Assembly: GCF_040546025.1 (NCBI RefSeq)
Contig: NZ_JBEPNA010000002.1
Location: 231,377 to 295,376, forward strand
Direction of reading: 5' to 3'
DNA from: Marisediminicola sp040546025
GTDB lineage: Bacteria; Actinomycetota; Actinomycetes; Actinomycetales; Microbacteriaceae
DNA: 64,000 nt
Position 1 is the first letter of the stretch. Each line of letters begins with the position of its first letter. Below, piece after piece: positions 18,960 through 26,937 of the stretch. The position numbers and the translations under genes were made by a program. The notes under the pieces are model-generated. The model was not told the origin of the DNA and did no database searches. It saw only the letters and a program-made list of their open reading frames with translations.

Positions 18960-20549
18960 TCAGGGCTTTCGCCGGCGCAGCATGTCGCGGGCGATCTGGA
19001 GTTCCGGTGCTCGGAAGAGCGCGAGCAGCAGCAGATAGACAATCGCGCACGTCGCAGCGATCACCAACGAGCCCAGTGCACCCCAGATTTTGTCCTGCAT
19101 CATCCAGCTGGATGTGCCTCCGAGTAGGAAGAACAGCCAGACTCCGGCGGCCCCGGCTGGAATTGCCATGAGTGCGAAGCGACCGAGCGCGCGCCACGTC
19201 GATCCCAAATCAAGAGGGCCCAGCTTCCGCTGGAGCAGCGCCGTAGCGACAATGACCTGAACGATCCCCCCCAACGACTGCGCAAGAGCCACCGCGGCCG
19301 TGAGCTGCTCGACGGGAACCGTGTAGCGCACCAGAAGGGTGAGCGCGACGATGATGACGGCTTGGATCGCGGTGAAGAGAAACGGTGTCCGCGCATCTCC
19401 GTAGGCGTAGAAGGCGCGTTGGATGATGAAGAGCACAGCCATCGGGAGCAGGCTTATCAGATACGAGATCAGCACCGGGGCTACCGCGACCGCATCCGCA
19501 GTGTTGTTCGAGAAGATACGGGACGCCGGGAGGGCCGCCGCCGCCACGGCCGCCAACGCCACGAAAACGAACAGCCCAAGCATGCGAATGGACTGGGCGA
19601 TGTCGCGCTTCACCTCGGCATTTTTCCCTGCGGCGGCGTGCTCGCTGAGACGGGTGAAATAGGGCGTTCCGATTGCGAGGACGATCACCGAGTACGGAAC
19701 CATGTACACGAGCCAGGCATTTTGCCACACGAACACCGATGCGCCGGTTCCCGATGCACCGGAGATGGTCCGCTGCTGCAGAATCCCGACCAGCTGGCCG
19801 ATGAGCGTGATGAGGAATGTCCAGAGTGCAAGTTTCTGCATCTGTCGGAGCCCCATCCCCCGCCAGCGGAAATCGAACCGCAGGGGAATGCCGGTGCGCC
19901 GCCACAACAGCAGCAGGACGCCCGTTTGAGCGATGATGCCGAATGTCGCTGTGCCGGCGAGGACAGCGACCATCACTGGTGTCCATTGGTCGACGTCATT
20001 GACATCCGCACCGAACAGTCGGATGAACACCAGGAAGCCGATGATCGACACCATGTTGTTCACTATGGGTGCCCACGCATAGGGCGCGAAGATGCGCTTC
20101 GCGTTGAGAATCTCGCCGATCAGCGCAAACATTCCGTAGAAGAACAGCTGTGGGATACACCAGTACGCGAAAAATGTCGCGAGCTCGTGTTGGTCGGGCG
20201 TGTACTGGGGGGCGAAAAGGCGGATGAGTGCGGGCGCGGATACGACGGCAGTCACCGTGGCGGCTGCCATTAGCACCGTTCCCAGGGTGAGAAGCTTCGC
20301 GAGGAAGTCGTGCCCTTCGTCGCGCTGGGCGCTCACCCGGACAACCTGTGGGACGATCACGCCGGTCAGCACGCCTGCTGAGATCAGCGCATAGATGCTG
20401 TTCGGAAGCTGATTAGCCGTGGCGAACGCGTCACTCGCCCGGCCGATGGCCCCGATCGCGGCGACGAGGACGATCGTGCGAAGCAAACCGGTGACCCGGG
20501 AGGCGAGCGTCCCTGCCGCGATCACCGCACTCGCTCTGCCCAGAGTCAC
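18960..20549 (-). CDS. murJ: MurJ/MviN-family lipid flippase, 529 aa
   Basis: Polytopic protein with 14 predicted membrane segments of the MOP superfamily, which flips lipid-linked precursors (lipid II in the case of MurJ) across the membrane. N-terminal signature ASRVTGLLRTIVLVAAIG with the conserved Arg, ATANQLPNSIYALISAGVLTGVIVP, and a cytoplasmic QRAFYAYGDARTPFL loop. GTG start. It follows the CofE-like gene by 61 nt on the same strand. The usual MurJ neighbours (trxB, parAB) are absent and no long kinase-like tail is present, so this may be a second copy that serves another lipid-linked glycan. Confidence 0.88.
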   Translation of the reverse strand: MTLGRASAVIAAGTLASRVTGLLRTIVLVAAIGAIGRASDAFATANQLPNSIYALISAGVLTGVIVPQVVRVSAQRDEGHDFLAKLLTLGTVLMAAATVTAVVSAPALIRLFAPQYTPDQHELATFFAYWCIPQLFFYGMFALIGEILNAKRIFAPYAWAPIVNNMVSIIGFLVFIRLFGADVNDVDQWTPVMVAVLAGTATFGIIAQTGVLLLLWRRTGIPLRFDFRWRGMGLRQMQKLALWTFLITLIGQLVGILQQRTISGASGTGASVFVWQNAWLVYMVPYSVIVLAIGTPYFTRLSEHAAAGKNAEVKRDIAQSIRMLGLFVFVALAAVAAAALPASRIFSNNTADAVAVAPVLISYLISLLPMAVLFIIQRAFYAYGDARTPFLFTAIQAVIIVALTLLVRYTVPVEQLTAAVALAQSLGGIVQVIVATALLQRKLGPLDLGSTWRALGRFALMAIPAGAAGVWLFFLLGGTSSWMMQDKIWGALGSLVIAATCAIVYLLLLALFRAPELQIARDMLRRRKP

Positions 20550-20610
20550 CGCTTCGCCTTTCGCTGAGCTTCGACCGAGGGGAATCGGCTCGATGTGCGG
20601 GCTTGCCGCC

Positions 20611-21309
20611 TCACGGCTCGCGGATGATGCCCATGGGCGTCGACTGATGTCCCTGACCGAGCGGGTTGTCGAGCAGGACCCTCTCCATGGTGCGCGTGCG
20701 AGCCTTGCTCATGGTCGATCCCAGCACGTTGCCGCCGATGTCATTGATGTCGGTAATGAGCACCCCGATGTCCATGCCCAGTGCTGCGCGAAGCTCGCGC
20801 GCGACGTCGTGGGGACGCTCGGGGGCGAGCACGACATGAGAGTTGTACGGAGGAATGGTTCCGCTGGTGGGGCCGTCGATACCGCGTGCCCTCGGCCCCG
20901 CCACCCGGTAGAAATCACCCTTGCGTCCGAACAGCTTCGTCACGGCTGCCACCCCTGCAGCGAGAAGGATGCGAGGGGTTCCGCACTCGCGCAACGCCAT
21001 CTCCATGGTCTGCGGAAGGCCGAGTCCGATACCGTTCGGCGTCTTGATCACGTGGTTCGACAGCCAGGTGGCGAGCTTGCGCGGCGCGATCGACTCCGTC
21101 GGATACGAACGACCCTGCGTGATTGCGACGATCTTCTCCGTTACGAAGAGCACATCACCATCGCGCAGGCGGTCGGCGGCGAACGTTCTCACAATATCCG
21201 TGATGTCATCCTCGCTCATGACCAGCTTCGTCTTGATCGGGATCCGCAGGTAGCGCACACCATCGATCACCGTCTCCAGCTGCTTGCCCTCGTTCGCCTC
21301 ACCGGACAT
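20611..21309 (-). CDS. CofE-like (coenzyme F420-0:L-glutamate ligase family) protein, 232 aa
   Basis: Resembles PF01996, GTP-dependent enzymes that attach glutamate through an amide bond to F420-0. Landmarks: VRYLRIPIKTKLVMSEDD, DGDVLFVTEKIVAITQGR (family metal/GTP-site region), TKLFGRKGDFYRVAGPRARGIDGP, ITDINDIGGNVLG. No other F420 genes are visible here. Together with the nearby ATP-grasp, racemase and MurJ genes this favours an amide ligase for an envelope precursor rather than F420 synthesis (inference). ATG at 21307-21309, 40 nt after the rpoD stop, so it may be read with rpoD. Confidence 0.75.
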   Translation of the reverse strand: MSGEANEGKQLETVIDGVRYLRIPIKTKLVMSEDDITDIVRTFAADRLRDGDVLFVTEKIVAITQGRSYPTESIAPRKLATWLSNHVIKTPNGIGLGLPQTMEMALRECGTPRILLAAGVAAVTKLFGRKGDFYRVAGPRARGIDGPTSGTIPPYNSHVVLAPERPHDVARELRAALGMDIGVLITDINDIGGNVLGSTMSKARTRTMERVLLDNPLGQGHQSTPMGIIREP

Positions 21310-21349
21310 AGAGACTCACCCCTCTCGCGACCGTTCGCATTCGTTGCGC

Positions 21350-22732
21350 TCACTCAAGGTAGTCGCGGAGGGACTGCGACCGGGACGGATGGCGGAGCTT
21401 GGCCATCGTCTTCGACTCGATCTGACGGATGCGCTCGCGCGTTACCCCGAACGTGTCGCCGATCTGGTCGAGGGTCTTCGGCATTCCGTCGCCGAGCCCG
21501 AAGCGCATGCGGATTACGCCGGCCTCACGCTCGGAGAGCGAATCGAGAAGTGACTCCAACTGCTTCTGCAGCATGGTGAAACCGACGGCGTCGGCGGGGA
21601 CGACCGCCTCGGTGTCTTCGATGAGGTCGCCGAACTCGCTGTCGCCGTCTTCACCGAGCGGCGTGTGCAGGGAGATTGGCTCGCGACCGTACTTCTGCAC
21701 CTCGATGACCTTCTCCGGGGTCATGTCGAGCTCGCGGCTCAGCTCCTCCGGGGTGGGCTCGCGCCCGAGGTCCTGAAGCATCTGGCGCTGCACGCGGGCG
21801 AGCTTGTTGATCACTTCCACCATGTGCACCGGGATACGGATGGTTCGCGCCTGGTCGGCCATGGCGCGGGTGATCGCCTGGCGGATCCACCACGTCGCGT
21901 AGGTCGAGAATTTGAAGCCCTTGGTGTAGTCGAACTTCTCGACGGCGCGGATGAGCCCGAGGTTGCCCTCCTGGATCAGGTCGAGGAACTGCATGCCCCG
22001 GCCGGTGTAGCGCTTCGCGAGGGAGACGACGAGTCGCAGGTTGGCGCCCAGCAGGTGGCTCTTGGCGCGCTGGCCGTCGCGAGCGACCCAGTGCAGCTCC
22101 CTGCCCTTGGCCGAACGCTGTTCTGTCTCGCTCATCTGCGACAGCTTGTCCTCGGCGAACAGGCCGGCCTCGATGCGCATCGCGAGCTCGACCTCTTCGG
22201 CCGCGTTCAACAGGGCGACCTTACCGATCTGCTTCAGGTAGTCCTTGACGGGGTCGGCCGTGGCGCCCGTGATGGCGGACGAGTAGACCGGCACCTCGTC
22301 GTCGTCATCGACGAGCGACAGCACGAGGGCGCCGGCGGGCAGGTCCTCGGCGAGGTCGCCCGCCTTCGTCTTCTTCTCGTCGTCATCGCCGTCGTCAGAG
22401 TGGTCGACGTTTGCGTCGTCGGCCGACTCCTCAGCGGATCCCTTGGCCTTCGGACCGCGCTTGGCGGGCGTCTTGGATGGGGCAGTTTCCGCAGGGACCT
22501 TCTCAGCTGCGACCTTCTCAGCTGCGGCCTTAGCGGCCGGCGTCTTCGCCGGTGCCTTCACGGCCCGCTTCGCAGGGGTCTTGGCGGGGGTCTTGGCAGG
22601 AGTCTTGGCCGCTGCCTTGGCGGCGGTCTTGGGTGCCGGGCTCTCGGCCGAGGCTCCGTCTGATGCGGCCGCTTCGGCGGCAGTTTTCTTCGCGGCGGCG
22701 GTGGGTTCCGCGGTCTTGGTTCGGGCAGCCAT
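21350..22732 (-). CDS. rpoD: Principal sigma factor (RpoD/SigA), 460 aa
   Basis: Housekeeping sigma-70 factor. A Lys/Ala/Pro-rich, histone-H1-like N-terminus (residues 1-90, AKTP repeats) and an acidic stretch precede the conserved regions: DPVKDYLKQIGKVALL (1.2), GANLRLVVSLAKRYTGRGMQFLDLIQEGNLGLIRAVEKFD (2.1-2.3), FSTYATWWIRQAI (2.4), RIPVHMVE (3.0), and ERIRQIESKTMAKLRHPSRS (4.2). ATG at 22730-22732 with AAAGG upstream; the frame is open further upstream but is unlike sigma factors. The AKTP-rich tail looks expanded by repeat duplication. Confidence 0.96.
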   Translation of the reverse strand: MAARTKTAEPTAAAKKTAAEAAASDGASAESPAPKTAAKAAAKTPAKTPAKTPAKRAVKAPAKTPAAKAAAEKVAAEKVPAETAPSKTPAKRGPKAKGSAEESADDANVDHSDDGDDDEKKTKAGDLAEDLPAGALVLSLVDDDDEVPVYSSAITGATADPVKDYLKQIGKVALLNAAEEVELAMRIEAGLFAEDKLSQMSETEQRSAKGRELHWVARDGQRAKSHLLGANLRLVVSLAKRYTGRGMQFLDLIQEGNLGLIRAVEKFDYTKGFKFSTYATWWIRQAITRAMADQARTIRIPVHMVEVINKLARVQRQMLQDLGREPTPEELSRELDMTPEKVIEVQKYGREPISLHTPLGEDGDSEFGDLIEDTEAVVPADAVGFTMLQKQLESLLDSLSEREAGVIRMRFGLGDGMPKTLDQIGDTFGVTRERIRQIESKTMAKLRHPSRSQSLRDYLE

Positions 22733-22958
22733 TCGGATACCTTTCAGTTTGATTCGTAGCTCTCGAGCTTCGGCGTCTGGCGGGGCGTTGGAGGGGCCCA
22801 CCACACGGGCTTGGCCGAATTTCGGGCAGTACTAAGACCCATGTCAAGTCTTGGCGTGACGCGGAGGGCAACCTGCGCGACATCGGTTCAGAATGACCGG
22901 GTCTTATCACCGATTATTGCACGCTTTCGCGCCAACACTTGACAATTGCGGCTTGCGT
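22733..22958 (-). promoter_or_regulatory. rpoD upstream region
   Basis: This gene-free 226-nt stretch holds, on the minus strand, a TTGACA (22842-22847) and further up a TTGTCA, both plausible -35 elements. No convincing -10 is found at 16-18 nt from the TTGACA. The ribosome site AAAGG ends just before the start codon. Confidence 0.35.
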
Positions 22959-24287
22959 CTAGTCAGTTTTGCGGCGCCATGCTCTGGCAAGAGCAACCCA
23001 CAGCGGGGCGACCTGTATTCCCTCGTCCTCGTCGAGCTTCCTGCGGGTGCGGCGCCTGGCGTGCAGCAGGAAGACAACGCCGGTTCCGACGACGACATAC
23101 GGGATGAGCAGGGCGATCCGGAACGAGTCCCAGGTGAAGATGTCCGAGGGCAACCCCCCGGCGATGCGCATCCGATCCAGCAGGTCGAGCGCGACCCCGA
23201 TCGCGAACATCATCACGAAGCTCGCGAGGAAGCCGCCCACGTTGACGACACCGTTCGCCGAGCCGAGGCTCCGAAGAGGATTGAACGTTCGCGCAAAGTC
23301 GAACCCGACGAGCGAGCCGGGACCGCCGACGCCGACAACCAGGATCAGCACGACGATGAGCCAAAACGGGGGCTCGACCGGCCAGGCCAGCACCGCCGTC
23401 CAGCACACCGCCATGGCCGTGACGATGCCGAGCACCAGGTTCGACCGCCTGGTCGGGAACCGGGCGCTCAGGATGCCGATGATCGGGCCCGCGATCATTC
23501 CGGCGGCCACGATGAGCGTCAACAACAGGGACGCAACGGTGTTCGTGTAGCCGAGACCGGCGGTCAGGAGGGGAAACCCCCAGAGCAGCGAGAGAACTGT
23601 GCCGGGCGATTGGGTCACGAAGTGTGACCAGAATCCGAGTTGGGTTCCGGGGCGGGCGAGGCTCTGGCGCAGCAGTCCCATCGACTCCCTCCAGGTCCTC
23701 GTGCGGTCCTCGACGACTCGCACGACGGGGCCATCCGAGATGAACACGAGCACGAGCACCGCCGCGAGCACCGATCCGGCGGCGGCCGCGACGAAGGCGG
23801 TCGACCACCCGAATTCGTGCAGCACGAGCGAGAGCGGGATCGCCGAGAGCACCTGGCCGAGTTGGCCTATATTCCCGGTCCACTGTGAGACCTGGGGCAG
23901 GACGCGACCACCGAACCACGCCGACAGCAGCCGGATCACCGAGATGAAGGTGAGTGCGTCTCCGGCGCCGACCAGCACCCGACCGGCGATCGCGACGCCG
24001 ATCGACGGGGCGAGCGCGAGAGTGAGCTGCCCGAGGCCCATCAGGATCGCGCCGGCGGCGATGAGCACCCTCGGCCCGAGCCGGTCGAGGATCACCCCGA
24101 CGGGAATCTGGAGGGCCGCATAGACGATGAGCTGCACCACGGCGAGGCTCGAAAGCACCGAGGCGGATACCGCGAACCGATCGGCCGCCTCCACGCTCGA
24201 CACCCCCAGGGAGGTGCGCTGCATGACCGCCACGACGTACGCGACGATGGCGATTGCCCAGATGAGCCAGGACCGGGCGGAATTCAC
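22959..24287 (-). CDS. MFS transporter, 442 aa
   Basis: Major facilitator with 12 predicted membrane segments. N-terminal half: SWLIWAIAIVAYVVAVMQRTSLGV, then the loop 2-3 motif PVGVILDRLGPRVL (G-x3-D-R-x-G-x-R-x-L-like). The second half repeats the layout with SARFPTRRSNLVLG. The C-terminus is basic. The substrate cannot be predicted. The GTG start is preceded by TAGAGT (24294-24299) with a 6-nt gap; that hexamer also contains the PAC2 stop codon, so the promoter lies in the 3' end of the PAC2 gene. Confidence 0.88.
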   Translation of the reverse strand: MNSARSWLIWAIAIVAYVVAVMQRTSLGVSSVEAADRFAVSASVLSSLAVVQLIVYAALQIPVGVILDRLGPRVLIAAGAILMGLGQLTLALAPSIGVAIAGRVLVGAGDALTFISVIRLLSAWFGGRVLPQVSQWTGNIGQLGQVLSAIPLSLVLHEFGWSTAFVAAAAGSVLAAVLVLVFISDGPVVRVVEDRTRTWRESMGLLRQSLARPGTQLGFWSHFVTQSPGTVLSLLWGFPLLTAGLGYTNTVASLLLTLIVAAGMIAGPIIGILSARFPTRRSNLVLGIVTAMAVCWTAVLAWPVEPPFWLIVVLILVVGVGGPGSLVGFDFARTFNPLRSLGSANGVVNVGGFLASFVMMFAIGVALDLLDRMRIAGGLPSDIFTWDSFRIALLIPYVVVGTGVVFLLHARRRTRRKLDEDEGIQVAPLWVALARAWRRKTD

Positions 24288-24296
24288 TCGCCCACT

Positions 24297-25223
24297 CTAG
24301 GTGCGGAGCTGATCCTCGTCGCCGCTGCGGCGAGTCGCGAGGAAGTTCTCGAGCTCCGCCGCGATCTCATCCGCCGAGGGCAGTTCACCCGCCTCGTCGG
24401 TGAGCGGGGAGCGCAGGGGGTTCCCCTCCATGTAGGAGTCGTGGCGCTCCTCGAGCGTGCCGACCAGCCGCGCGAGCTCATGGTTCGTCTGTACCTGGGC
24501 GTCGATCTTCGCGAGAAACTCGCGGCCGGCCACACGAAGCCGTTCGGTTGGGAAGATCAGCCCGGTCGCGGCACTGATGCTCTCGAGTGCCTTGACCGCG
24601 GCATCCGGATGCTCGGTCTCGGCGAGGTAATGCGGAACGAGCAGAACGAAGCCGGCGGTCGCGTGGTTGAGCTGTTGAAGCCGGTACTCGACGAGGTGCA
24701 GCGCGTTCGCGGGCACCTGCGTCCGTGGTCGCCAGACCGACATCGCATCGATGAGCTCGGTGCGATTGCCGCTCACGGTCACGCCAATCGGCCGGGTGTG
24801 CGGCACGGGCATCGGAATCGCGTGCACCCACGTTGTCGTCCTCACTTTGAACCGGGCGAGGAGCTCGAGCACGGCGGCGCTGAAACGCTCCCACTGGAAG
24901 TCGGGCTCGAAGCCGGTGAGGTGCAGAAACTGCTGCCCTGCCTCGTCGGTGGCGAGGTAGAGCGCGAGGGAGGGGGGCTGGTAGTCGGTGAGGTGGTCCT
25001 GGTCGAAGTACACGACGGGGCGTCGGGCCCGGTAGTCGAGGAGCACGTCCGCATCGAAAGTGGCGATCACCTGGTGGTCGAGGGTGTCAAGGAGGTACTC
25101 GCTCAACTGGGTCACCGCAGATCCGGCGTCCGCGAATCCGGTGAGGCCCGCGACGAGGTGGAGGCCCTCCGGAACGGACGTCTCCTCCGGGGTGAGGTCG
25201 TAGAGTCCGGCTGGGTCGCGCAT
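24297..25223 (-). CDS. PAC2 family protein, 308 aa
   Basis: Proteasome-assembly-chaperone-2-like fold, common in actinobacteria. Landmarks: LVAGLTGFADAGSAVTQLSEYLL, FDADVLLDYRARRP, TGFEPDFQWERFS, HAIPMPVPHTRPI and VPHYLAETEHPDAA. The C-terminus carries a long helix (EFLAKIDAQVQTNHELARLVGTLEERHD). Function outside archaeal/eukaryotic proteasome assembly is unclear. Leaderless start likely: TAGAAT (25230-25235) lies 6 nt before the ATG. Divergent from the aminopeptidase gene. Confidence 0.88.
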   Translation of the reverse strand: MRDPAGLYDLTPEETSVPEGLHLVAGLTGFADAGSAVTQLSEYLLDTLDHQVIATFDADVLLDYRARRPVVYFDQDHLTDYQPPSLALYLATDEAGQQFLHLTGFEPDFQWERFSAAVLELLARFKVRTTTWVHAIPMPVPHTRPIGVTVSGNRTELIDAMSVWRPRTQVPANALHLVEYRLQQLNHATAGFVLLVPHYLAETEHPDAAVKALESISAATGLIFPTERLRVAGREFLAKIDAQVQTNHELARLVGTLEERHDSYMEGNPLRSPLTDEAGELPSADEIAAELENFLATRRSGDEDQLRT

Positions 25224-25343
25224 GCCCCAATTCTACGCGCCTCGTAATCGGTGAGCCGGGGGGATGGCGCTCGTAGCAGGTGCCGAGAGCGAACAGGCGA
25301 GGCCCGCACGGGACGAGCCGAGGCGCACGGATAGCATGGCCGA

Positions 25344-26837
25344 ATGACTGTGTCCTCGCTGCGCCTGACCACCGAATCCGCCGCCGACGTCGCCGCCGAC
25401 GTCCTCGTGATCGGAGTCGCATCCGGCAAGGACGGCGGCACGATTGTCGGAGTCGGAGATGACTTCGCCGCCCTCCAGCAGTCCCTTTCGGCGATCGGAT
25501 TCACCGGCGCGAGGGATGACCTGCGGCGCGTTCCCGGCGTCGGCGTTGCCGCCGGATCGCTCGCCCTCGTCGGGCTCGGCTCCGGTCCCCTCGACGGACA
25601 CGCGCTGAGGTACGCCGCGGGCGCGGCGGCGCGCATCATCCGCGGTGCCAAACGCGTCGCGGTGGCGCTGCCCGCCGCAAACGACTCCGACCTCCTCGCG
25701 ATCCTCGAGGGCCTTGCGATCGGCGGCTACAGCTACCTCGACTACCGGTCGGCGGAGCGGGAGCCGCAGTCGCGGCTCCCGGCCGAGTTCGTCGTCGTCG
25801 CCACACACACGCCCGGAGAAGGCCTCGTCGAGCGCGCGACCGCAGTCGGCACTGCAATTCACACCGTCCGTGACCTCGTCAACGCTCCCCCGTCCGACCT
25901 GTACCCGGAGTCGTTCGCCTCAGCGGCGCACGAGCTGGCGAGCGGCTTGCCCATCGAAGTCACCGTGATCGCCGACCAGGAGCTTGTCGACGGCGGATAC
26001 GGCGGCCTCGTCGGCGTCGGCAAGGGGTCCGACCGCGGACCGCGCATGGTCAAGGTGAGCTACTCGCCGACCGGGGCCGCACGGCACCTCGCGATCGTCG
26101 GAAAGGGAATCACCTTCGACACGGGCGGCCTGTCACTCAAGCCCGCGGCATCCATGGTCGGCATGAAGTACGACATGGCGGGCGCCGCGACGGCCCTTGC
26201 CGTCGTCATCGCCGCGGCGAAGCTCGAACTGCCAGTGCGTCTCACGGCATGGCTGTGCCTCGCCGAGAACATGCCCTCCGGTTCGGCGACGCGCCCGAAC
26301 GACGTGCTGCGCCTGCGCGGAGGCAAGACCGTCGAAGTGCTCAACACGGATGCCGAGGGCCGACTCGTTCTCGCCGACGGCCTGGTCGCGGCGAGTGAGG
26401 AGTTCCCCGACGCGATCATCGACGTCGCGACGCTCACGGGAGCGGCGATCGTCGCGATGGGAAGCCGCTACGTCGCCACGATGGGCGACGACGATTTCGT
26501 GCGGCGCGTCGTCGCGGCGGGAGACCGCACGGGAGAGACCCTCTGGCCGATGCCGCTGCCCTCGGAACTGCGCTCGCTGCTCGACTCCGATATCGCCGAC
26601 CTCGCCAACGTGAAGATGGGAAACACTGCGGGCGGGATGCTGATTGCCGCGGTGTTCCTGCGGGAGTTCGTCGGCAAGACCGCCGACGACGATTCCGCCC
26701 AGATCCCTTGGGCGCACCTCGACATCGCCGGCGCGGCGAACAACGGCGGAGGCGGCTACGGCTCGACGGCCAAGGGCCCGACGGGTGTCGCGGTCAGAAC
26801 GCTGCTCGAGGTGGCCGAAGAATTTTCGCGGGGGTAG
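25344..26837 (+). CDS. pepA: Leucyl aminopeptidase (M17 family), 497 aa
   Basis: Cytosolic di-zinc/manganese aminopeptidase that removes N-terminal residues from peptides. The C-terminal catalytic domain shows GKGITFDTGGLSLKP (metal Lys/Asp), KYDMAGAATAL (Asp), the signature NTDAEGRLVLADGL (Asp and Glu ligands, Arg) and AHLDIAGAANNGG. The N-terminal macro-like domain spans about residues 1-170. TAGCAT (25332-25337) lies 6 nt before the ATG, so probably leaderless. Lies upstream of lpdA but a hairpin separates the two. Confidence 0.95.
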   Translation: MTVSSLRLTTESAADVAADVLVIGVASGKDGGTIVGVGDDFAALQQSLSAIGFTGARDDLRRVPGVGVAAGSLALVGLGSGPLDGHALRYAAGAAARIIRGAKRVAVALPAANDSDLLAILEGLAIGGYSYLDYRSAEREPQSRLPAEFVVVATHTPGEGLVERATAVGTAIHTVRDLVNAPPSDLYPESFASAAHELASGLPIEVTVIADQELVDGGYGGLVGVGKGSDRGPRMVKVSYSPTGAARHLAIVGKGITFDTGGLSLKPAASMVGMKYDMAGAATALAVVIAAAKLELPVRLTAWLCLAENMPSGSATRPNDVLRLRGGKTVEVLNTDAEGRLVLADGLVAASEEFPDAIIDVATLTGAAIVAMGSRYVATMGDDDFVRRVVAAGDRTGETLWPMPLPSELRSLLDSDIADLANVKMGNTAGGMLIAAVFLREFVGKTADDDSAQIPWAHLDIAGAANNGGGGYGSTAKGPTGVAVRTLLEVAEEFSRG

Positions 26838-26839
26838 TA

Positions 26840-26898
26840 GGGTTTTCGCGGGGCTTCCGAGTCCCGCAAACCCGTCCTGCTGCCGAGCCTGTCGGCAG
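26840..26898 (+). terminator. Double hairpin between pepA and lpdA
   Basis: GGGTTT...GCGGG pairs with CCCGC.AAACCC (26840-26873). A second hairpin, CTGCCGA/TCGGCAG with a 5-nt loop (26880-26896), follows at once. There is no T-run. The pair probably ends pepA transcription before lpdA. Confidence 0.55.
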
Positions 26899-26937
26899 TT
26901 CCAGTGACAAGAATCCTGATGTGCAAGGAGCTGTTGA

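Noticed and set aside
20611..21309. Coenzyme F420 biosynthesis locus
   Set aside because: Only one distant CofE-like gene is present; no cofC, cofD, cofG/H or F420-dependent enzyme is nearby, and the context is envelope-related.
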